DNA of 6,343 bases from Planctomycetota bacterium (GTDB lineage: Bacteria; Planctomycetota; Planctomycetia; Planctomycetales; Planctomycetaceae), in the NCBI GenBank assembly GCA_024278285.1, contig JAJRTM010000342.1:1-6343 (forward strand), in the 5' to 3' direction. Of the stretch, positions 1-4,565 are shown in pieces. A model generated the notes under the pieces. The model searched no databases. It was not told the DNA's origin and was given only the letters and a program-made list of their open reading frames with translations. Position 1 is the first letter of the stretch, and every line of letters starts with the position of its first letter. The position numbers and the translations under genes were made by a program.

Positions 1-161
1 AAATGTCGTGTTCAGTATGTTTTCACTGTTTTGAAACAGGCCTTTTCAGACGTTTCGTTACATTAAACCATGTTCAAAGCTAACTTAAAGCGAATAACGC
101 GACTTCGGAAATAATAAATCAACAAGCCCGTTTGGTTCCGGTTATGCCGGCTTAGGAACAA
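1..161. other. Upstream intergenic region, no gene identified
   Basis: Frame 1 is open from the window edge to a TAA at 64-66 (21 codons). This could be the tail of a gene to the left, but it is too short to recognise. The rest is AT-leaning and has many stops in all frames. I saw no convincing -35/-10 pair. The SNF2 promoter probably lies here or in 160-340, but I cannot place it. Confidence 0.4.
135..159 (+). promoter_or_regulatory. Possible hairpin covering the ribosome-binding site of the 30-codon ORF
   Basis: GTTCC at 135-139 can pair with GGAAC at 155-159. Alternatively CCGG at 138-141 pairs with CCGG at 147-150, with GTT/AAC outside it. Both folds involve or flank AGGA (154-157), the only Shine-Dalgarno-like sequence in front of the ATG at 162. 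The stems are short and this may be chance. The point is only that the one apparent leader ORF has its ribosome-binding site in a foldable segment. Confidence 0.15.
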
Positions 162-254
162 ATGAATCAATGCGATCAATCTTCTACCAGTTCAATGGAC
201 GACCTCCGACGAATAGTGGAAGATGAATCCGTACCGCTCCAAGCATCATCCTGA
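162..254 (+). CDS. Possible 30-residue leader or small ORF upstream of the SNF2 gene
   Basis: ATG at 162 follows AGGA (154-157) with a 4-nt gap. The reading frame runs 30 codons, starting MNQCDQSSTSSMDDL and ending VPLQASS, and stops at TGA 252-254. TAG follows at once at 255-257. The frame is the same as that of the downstream SNF2 gene, which is open from 258 onward. It could be a small protein, a leader peptide, a decayed N-terminal extension, or chance. No known family is recognised, and it has no signal peptide or membrane segment. Chance is quite possible at this length. Confidence 0.22.
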   Translation: MNQCDQSSTSSMDDLRRIVEDESVPLQASS

Positions 255-344
255 TAGCCTTGCTTGTCGTTTGATTGTGCTTCGCGTTACCATTTGGCTA
301 TCGTTTTGCAGGAAATCAAGGATTCTGACTGGGGATGGAATTGG

Positions 345-3077
345 ATGGGGATTGAGTTAAGGATTTTGCCTTCCGGGCGGGTGGTGGTTCTGGAGGCTGG
401 CTCGGGAGATGGAAGTGGCTTAGGTTCACAGACAGCGGAGCTTTCCTCAAATAGCTTCGAGAAAATCGTAGAGGCTTTTGCTCGTGATGCCGGGGAAGGT
501 TTATTCTTGCTTGCTGCGACGAAAATGGATGGTCCGCTTCCAATTTCGTTTGCTTATTGGCGACGTTTTGCTCAAAAGTATTTGACACTGCTTTGTCAGG
601 TGCCTGAAGCATCTACCGGAAACGTTGAGCCGATTCCTCCGCCGAGTGATGCGGAATTGGGGAAGATGATTCTTTCGGTCCCTCCGATGCGCGGGGCAGA
701 GTACGTCAACCAGGAGATGCTCGTTGCGATCTGGAATTCGATTGATCAATGGGTTCGTGAGGAAGTCGCGGCATCAAAAAAGAGTCTCGCGGAATTTCTG
801 AGTGAGCGGGCGCCGCTTTGGCATCAGGTGGGGCGTGTCTGTTTTCATCTGGCGGAAAATAAACGCGATCCTCATCACCCGTTCGCTTTTCTGGTGACTT
901 ATTCACTCGGTATTTCTGGTGAAAGCAGAGTGAAGTACCAGCCACTTTCTGGGGCACTCCAGCAATATGCGGGAGAAAAGAATAGAGCAGCTCTGATCAA
1001 ACTGCTCTCGCCGATTCATCTGGCTGCACAACAAAGTGAACTGGTGAGCGAGCTTGTGGAATCGGGTGATATTTATCATCCGTTGGCGTGGTCGCCTCAG
1101 CAGGCTTATCGATTTTTGCAGGAAGTCCCTCTGTTTGAAAAAAGTGGTGTGTTGGTACGGTTGCCCGACTGGTGGAAAAAACGTCCGCGACCACGAGCCG
1201 GCATTTCGATCGGGGATGAAGGCAAAAAGAAAAGGTTTGATGCCGACAGCATGCTTTCCTTTCGTGTTCACATGGCGTTGGACGAGGAAGAACTGACGAA
1301 AGAGGAGTGGGATGAACTCCTGCAAGCTGAGGAAGGGTTGATGCTTCTTAAAGGGAAATGGGTCGAAGTTAATCAGCAACAACTCGCTGAAGCCCTGGAA
1401 CAATGGCAGCAACTCGAACAGGAAAATAGCGACGGACTTTCTTTCATCCAAGGGATGCGGCTACTCGCTGGCGCAAGCGAAGATTTACAGGAAGAACAGG
1501 GCGATGCCGGGGATACTGAGCAGTGGTCTTTCGTCAAAGCGGGGGACTGGCTTCAGGAGACGCTCGATCATTTACGCAATCCTGAATCGCTTAAACAATT
1601 TTCCCCCGGTAAGAAATTGAATGCGACTTTGCGACCTTATCAGGAAGTTGGCGTCAACTGGTTATCCTTTCTTTCCGAATTGGGTCTTGGTGCCTGTTTA
1701 GCAGACGATATGGGCCTGGGAAAAACGATTCAGGTGCTGGCGTTGTTGGTTTCGCAGAAGAAAAAAAGGAGACACAAACCGTCACTGCTTGTTCTACCTG
1801 CATCACTGCTAGGAAACTGGAAATCAGAAATGGAGCGATTCACGCCTTCGCTGCGTGCCAAGTTTGTGCATTCTTCCGAGGCGACAAAAGAAGAAATTAA
1901 AGCAATCGCAGATTCCCCGGAGACTGCTTTCGAGAAGACCGATGTTGTCCTCACTACTTATGGTATGTTGTTGCGTCAAAAATGGATCATCGAACTTGAT
2001 TGGCGATTCGTTATTCTGGATGAATCGCAGGCGATCAAAAATCCGACAGCTCGGCAGACAAAAGCTGTCAAAAAGTTAAAAGCAGATGCCCGAATCGCGA
2101 TGACAGGCACGCCGGTCGAAAATCGGCTGGCTGATTTATGGAGCCTGTTCGATTTTCTTTCGCCGGGACTGCTCGGTTCGTATAAAACATTCAAACAGTT
2201 CGTCAAACAACTTCAATCGCGAGAAACCGACCGCTACGCCCCGTTACGTGCATTGGTGCAGCCGTATATTCTCAGACGATTAAAAACGGATAAGTCGATC
2301 ATTGCAGATCTCCCCGACAAAACCGAAGTGAAAGCCTTTTGTGGGTTCAGCAAAAGGCAGGCGGTGCTGTATCAAAAAATGGTCAAAGAGATGAAACTCG
2401 CCATCGAAAACGAAGAGGGCATTAAACGGCGTGGGCTGGTGCTTTCTTATTTGATGCGTTTCAAACAAGTCTGCAATCATCCGAGTCAGTTATTGGGAGA
2501 TGGCAAATACGATCCCAAAGATGGGGGTAAGTTTTTACGGTTGCAGCAAATTTGCGAAGAGATTGCATCACGCCAGGAAAAGGTTCTTATCTTTACGCAG
2601 TTCCGCGAAATAATCGATCCACTGATGGAACACCTTGAAGGGATCTTTGGTCGATCCGGGTTGATGCTGCATGGCGGGACGGCTGTCAAAAAAAGAAAGA
2701 AACTCGTTGATGAATTTCAGAAAGAGGATGGGCCTCCGTTTTTTATTCTCTCTTTGAAAGCGGGCGGCACCGGGCTGAATCTCACCGCGGCTTCGCACGT
2801 GATTCACTTTGACCGTTGGTGGAACCCGGCTGTCGAAAATCAGGCAACAGACCGAGCATTCCGAATTGGGCAAAAACGAAACGTTCTGGTTCACAAATTC
2901 ATTTGTCTTGGTACAATCGAAGAGAAGATTGATGAGCTGATTAGCGACAAAACGGAACTAGCTGCCTCTTTACTGGACGGTGGAAGCGAAAAAATGTTGA
3001 CCGAAATGAGTAACGACGAATTGATCAAAATGGTTTCACTCGATGTTGATCGTGCCTTTGTCGGCGATACAAAATGA
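345..3077 (+). CDS. SNF2-family DNA-dependent ATPase (DEAD/DEAH-like helicase superfamily 2) with bacterial SNF2-associated N-terminal region
   Basis: A complete 910-residue protein if ATG 345 is the start. SNF2 enzymes use ATP to translocate on double-stranded DNA and displace bound proteins rather than unwind DNA; the bacterial targets of this subfamily are largely unknown. The N-terminal part has blocks typical of the bacterial subfamily: FAYWRRFAQKYLTLLC near residues 69-84, VPPMRGAEY near 112, and DWWKKRPRPRAG near 275, which starts a DUF3670-like region to about 385. The motor starts at LRPYQ (429). Walker A is DDMGLGKTIQ (454-463), Walker B is DESQ (559-562; DEAQ or DEAH is commoner), and motif III is TGTPVENRL (587-595). 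CNHP lies at 710, KVLIFTQF at 746, LKAGGTGLNLT near 804 and the arginine-finger motif QATDRAFRIGQ at 833-843. All look intact. Start choice: ATG 345 gives MGIELRILPSGRVVVLEAG, which resembles the usual family N-terminus, and GGGGA (331-335) lies 9 nt upstream. TTG 264 would add 27 residues but has no ribosome-binding site. The SWIM gene lies downstream on the same strand. Function is confident; biological role is unknown. Confidence 0.93.
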   Translation: MGIELRILPSGRVVVLEAGSGDGSGLGSQTAELSSNSFEKIVEAFARDAGEGLFLLAATKMDGPLPISFAYWRRFAQKYLTLLCQVPEASTGNVEPIPPPSDAELGKMILSVPPMRGAEYVNQEMLVAIWNSIDQWVREEVAASKKSLAEFLSERAPLWHQVGRVCFHLAENKRDPHHPFAFLVTYSLGISGESRVKYQPLSGALQQYAGEKNRAALIKLLSPIHLAAQQSELVSELVESGDIYHPLAWSPQQAYRFLQEVPLFEKSGVLVRLPDWWKKRPRPRAGISIGDEGKKKRFDADSMLSFRVHMALDEEELTKEEWDELLQAEEGLMLLKGKWVEVNQQQLAEALEQWQQLEQENSDGLSFIQGMRLLAGASEDLQEEQGDAGDTEQWSFVKAGDWLQETLDHLRNPESLKQFSPGKKLNATLRPYQEVGVNWLSFLSELGLGACLADDMGLGKTIQVLALLVSQKKKRRHKPSLLVLPASLLGNWKSEMERFTPSLRAKFVHSSEATKEEIKAIADSPETAFEKTDVVLTTYGMLLRQKWIIELDWRFVILDESQAIKNPTARQTKAVKKLKADARIAMTGTPVENRLADLWSLFDFLSPGLLGSYKTFKQFVKQLQSRETDRYAPLRALVQPYILRRLKTDKSIIADLPDKTEVKAFCGFSKRQAVLYQKMVKEMKLAIENEEGIKRRGLVLSYLMRFKQVCNHPSQLLGDGKYDPKDGGKFLRLQQICEEIASRQEKVLIFTQFREIIDPLMEHLEGIFGRSGLMLHGGTAVKKRKKLVDEFQKEDGPPFFILSLKAGGTGLNLTAASHVIHFDRWWNPAVENQATDRAFRIGQKRNVLVHKFICLGTIEEKIDELISDKTELAASLLDGGSEKMLTEMSNDELIKMVSLDVDRAFVGDTK

Positions 3078-3086
3078 TTCAGGCGA

Positions 3087-3116
3087 ACCGGGTCAGTGAT
3101 GACCCTGGTGATTTTT
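3087..3116 (+). terminator. Probable intrinsic terminator of the SNF2 gene
   Basis: Nine bases past the SNF2 stop, ACC+GGGTCA (3087-3095) pairs with TGACCC+GGT (3100-3109), with a GTGA loop and one bulged T at 3106. GA and a run of five T (3112-3116) follow. Stem, position and T-run fit a Rho-independent terminator. It implies that the SWIM gene is largely transcribed from its own promoter, with readthrough possible. Confidence 0.65.
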
Positions 3117-3184
3117 AATGACAGCTTGTATTGAAACACGAATAACTCATCCCCGGGATCCTGTTTGGGGCAAGAATAGTCATT

Positions 3185-3335
3185 GTGGGATGGCGTGCTT
3201 GCACCCATCTTCGCGTGCCGGGTTGCGTTCAATGATAGAATCGAGTTGGAATTGTTATGATTCGGCGACAGCTTTACCGGCCTTAGATTTCCGAAGTGGA
3301 AACCGTATTTGAAGGGTGCAAGCACGCCATCCTAC
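3185..3335. repeat. REPIN-like inverted repeat, element 1 (arms 3185-3209 and 3311-3335)
   Basis: The two 25-bp arms match as inverted copies at 23 of 25 positions. They share the perfect 19-bp core GGATGGCGTGCTTGCACCC (3188-3206 on +, 3332-3314 on -). Read 5' to 3' from its outer end, the right arm starts GTAG and the left arm starts GTGG. Each arm can form a small imperfect hairpin (GTGC-TT-GCAC, then a C-C mismatch and further pairs). A GTAG head followed by a hairpin, in two inverted copies about 100 bp apart, is the layout of REP doublets (REPINs) mobilised by RAYT transposases. No transposase is in the window. The 101 bp between the arms shows no gene or clear motif. A non-REP MITE remnant is an alternative. 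Confidence 0.6.
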
Positions 3336-3367
3336 GGTTCAAAGGCACAACAGTAATTGTTTGACCA

Positions 3368-3380
3368 ATGTTAATAACAT
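3368..3380. promoter_or_regulatory. 13-bp palindrome just upstream of the SWIM gene ribosome-binding site
   Basis: ATGTTA-A-TAACAT is a perfect palindrome with a one-base centre. It ends 6 nt before the Shine-Dalgarno and 21 nt before the start codon. That is a plausible place for a dimeric repressor, but the sequence is AT-rich and short, so chance is possible. No known operator is matched. Confidence 0.25.
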
Positions 3381-3386
3381 CATAAT

Positions 3387-3393
3387 AAAGGAG
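3387..3393 (+). promoter_or_regulatory. Strong Shine-Dalgarno of the SWIM gene
   Basis: AAAGGAG lies 8 nt upstream of ATG 3402. It is the best ribosome-binding site in the window and fixes the SWIM start. The SNF2 gene has nothing comparable, so the SWIM protein may be translated more efficiently. Confidence 0.8.
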
Positions 3394-3401
3394 TAAACAG
3401 C

Positions 3402-4427
3402 ATGGCATGGGGGCGATGGAAACCATACGTTTCGGTTGGACAACGGCAAGCGAATGCTCGCAGGGAAGTGGGCCAACTACGAAAAAAAGGTCGTAAAATC
3501 GAGCCGGTTGTTATTGAAGGGAAAAAAATCGTAAAAACATTTTGGGGAAAAGGTTGGTGTGATCACGTAGAATCATTTCACGATTATGAAAACCGATTGC
3601 CTCGCGGTCGAACCTATGTTCGTAATGGTTCGGTCTGTCATCTTTCAATTAAAAAAGGAAAAATTACCGCAATGGTCAGCGGTTCTAGCCTTTACGAAAT
3701 CAATATAAAAATCGAACCGCTGGACAAAAAGAAATGGAATCGCCTGAAAAAACAATGCACCGGGAAAATTGGTTCGCTGCTTGAACTCCTGCAAGGCAAA
3801 CTTTCCGATAGCATTATGAAAGTAGTGACGGACCCCCAAAATGGCTTGTTCCCGCAGAGCAAAGAAATCTCTTTTGATTGTGACTGCCCCGACTGGGCGA
3901 GCATGTGCAAACATGTTGCTGCCGTTTTCTATGGGGTCGGAGCGAGGCTGGATGCTCAACCCGAGTTACTCTTTTTGTTACGCGGCGTCGATCACGAAGA
4001 ACTGATCACTGCCGATGCAGAAACCGCAGTGAGTGCAGCGGTGGGCGAAGCAGGCGGTCAGCACCTGGAATCTGATGATCTCGCGGACATCTTCGGCATC
4101 GATATCGAACAGAAGACAGCAAAAACCTCGGCAAAAAAGGACTCGTCCAAAAAGCCGCCAGAAAAGAAGAGCGTTAAAAAGAAAGCCGCCAAAAAGACGG
4201 CAAAGAAAACAGTCAAGAAAAAGAACACAAAAAAGAAATCGGCAAAGAAAACACCTGTCAAAAAGAAAGCCGTCAAGAAGAAAACAGCGACCAAGGCACC
4301 AGTCAAAAAGAAGGTTCCTAAGAAGAGAGCCGTCAAAAAAGCAACCAAAAAAGTGGTCAGAAAATCTGCTAAAAAGTCACCCGCAAAAAAGAAGAAAGCC
4401 GTCAGAAAAAAAAGGACTCAAAATTGA
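3402..4427 (+). CDS. SWIM zinc-finger protein (COG4279-like) with histone H1-like lysine-rich C-terminal tail
   Basis: A complete 341-residue protein with ATG 3402 set by AAAGGAG. The N-terminal ~150 residues match the conserved architecture of bacterial COG4279 proteins: WGRWKPYVSVGQRQ at 3-16, FWGKGWCDHVESFHDYENRL at 47-66, RGRTYVRNGSV at 68-78 and SGSSLYE near 93-99. The SWIM motif CxCx6CxH follows as CDCPDWASMCKH, with predicted zinc ligands C160, C162, C169 and H171. The next block, ARLDAQPELLFLLRGVDHEELI, is also typical. DDLADIFGID lies at 225-234. From about residue 238 to the end the protein is 48 lysines and 4 arginines in 104 residues, with only two acidic residues, arranged as KK/KKK groups with Ala, Thr, Val and Pro between. 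This is like histone H1 tails or bacterial H1-like proteins. SWIM domains bind DNA or protein and are known beside or fused to SNF2 ATPases; here the SNF2 gene is 324 bp upstream on the same strand. The tail probably gives nonspecific DNA binding (inference). Product identity is confident; role is not established. Confidence 0.92.
   Translation: MAWGRWKPYVSVGQRQANARREVGQLRKKGRKIEPVVIEGKKIVKTFWGKGWCDHVESFHDYENRLPRGRTYVRNGSVCHLSIKKGKITAMVSGSSLYEINIKIEPLDKKKWNRLKKQCTGKIGSLLELLQGKLSDSIMKVVTDPQNGLFPQSKEISFDCDCPDWASMCKHVAAVFYGVGARLDAQPELLFLLRGVDHEELITADAETAVSAAVGEAGGQHLESDDLADIFGIDIEQKTAKTSAKKDSSKKPPEKKSVKKKAAKKTAKKTVKKKNTKKKSAKKTPVKKKAVKKKTATKAPVKKKVPKKRAVKKATKKVVRKSAKKSPAKKKKAVRKKRTQN
4113..4424 (+). 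repeat. Lysine-codon-rich, low-complexity tract encoding the H1-like tail
   Basis: About 312 bp of AAA/AAG-dominated, purine-rich sequence encode residues 238-341. Imperfect units recur, such as PVKKKAVKKK and PVKKKVPKKRAVKK, with near-matching DNA (gtcaaaaagaa and close variants). Such tracts can vary in length by slippage or recombination. The opposite strand therefore reads as a Phe/Leu-rich false ORF. Confidence 0.7.
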
Positions 4428-4451
4428 ATTCTCTGGGCAACTAACAGTCTC

Positions 4452-4554
4452 GTAGGGTGTGCTGTGCACACCAATTGCGACTCACAACTCATGGGCATGT
4501 TGCTATTGTAGCATATTTTAACTCTACTATTTTGGTACGCACAGCGTACCCTGC
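4452..4554. repeat. REPIN-like inverted repeat, element 2, in the convergent gap (arms 4452-4472 and 4534-4554)
   Basis: The left arm is GTAG followed by a perfect 7-bp hairpin, GGTGTGC-TGT-GCACACC (4456-4472). The right arm on the minus strand is GCAG followed by GGTACGC-TGT-GCGTACC (4550-4534). The arms match at 16 of 21 positions. Stem positions 4 and 5 differ in both halves in a way that keeps pairing. A smaller hairpin, TGCTA-TTG-TAGCA, sits between them at 4501-4513. GTAG heads, inverted doublet layout and ~100 bp size fit a REPIN. Neither arm is followed by a T-run, so it is not a canonical intrinsic terminator, although it lies between the convergent SWIM and propeller genes and could block readthrough. 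Its core differs from that of element 1. Confidence 0.65.
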
Positions 4555-4565
4555 CCCGCTAATCA

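Noticed and set aside
903..1451. 182-residue minus-strand ORF inside the SNF2 gene
   Set aside because: It lies fully antisense to the conserved SNF2 N-terminal region, with no independent evidence of coding.
3118..3312. 64-residue plus-strand ORF in the SNF2-SWIM gap
   Set aside because: It starts in the terminator tail, runs through the left REP arm and the spacer, and has no ribosome-binding site or recognisable domain.
2891..3325. 144-residue minus-strand ORF across the SNF2 3' end and the gap
   Set aside because: It overlaps conserved C-terminal SNF2 sequence and the repeat, has no family resemblance and is best explained as a shadow frame.
3361..3389. Possible promoter TTGACC with CATAAT or AATAAA before the SWIM gene
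   Set aside because: CATAAT is only 14 nt from TTGACC. The 17-nt alternative (AATAAA) overlaps the Shine-Dalgarno, so the transcript would lose its ribosome-binding site.
4058..4348. Minus-strand ORF of 96 residues, very rich in Phe and Leu, resembling a membrane protein
   Set aside because: It is the antisense of the lysine-codon tract (AAA/AAG reads as TTT/CTT). It overlaps a well-supported gene and has no ribosome-binding site or family match.
4033..4455. Plus-strand 140-residue Arg/Lys-rich ORF overlapping the end of the SWIM gene
   Set aside because: It is a frame-shifted reading of the same purine-rich tract. The SWIM frame has the conserved domains and the Shine-Dalgarno.
4452..4554. 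Element 2 hairpins as a bidirectional intrinsic terminator
   Set aside because: Neither stem is followed by a T-run on either strand. The GTAG heads and inverted doublet fit a REPIN better, though some termination effect is not excluded.
3185..4554. The two inverted repeats as ends of one transposable unit carrying the SWIM gene
   Set aside because: Each element is a self-contained inverted pair with its own core sequence. The outer ends do not match each other, and there is no transposase.
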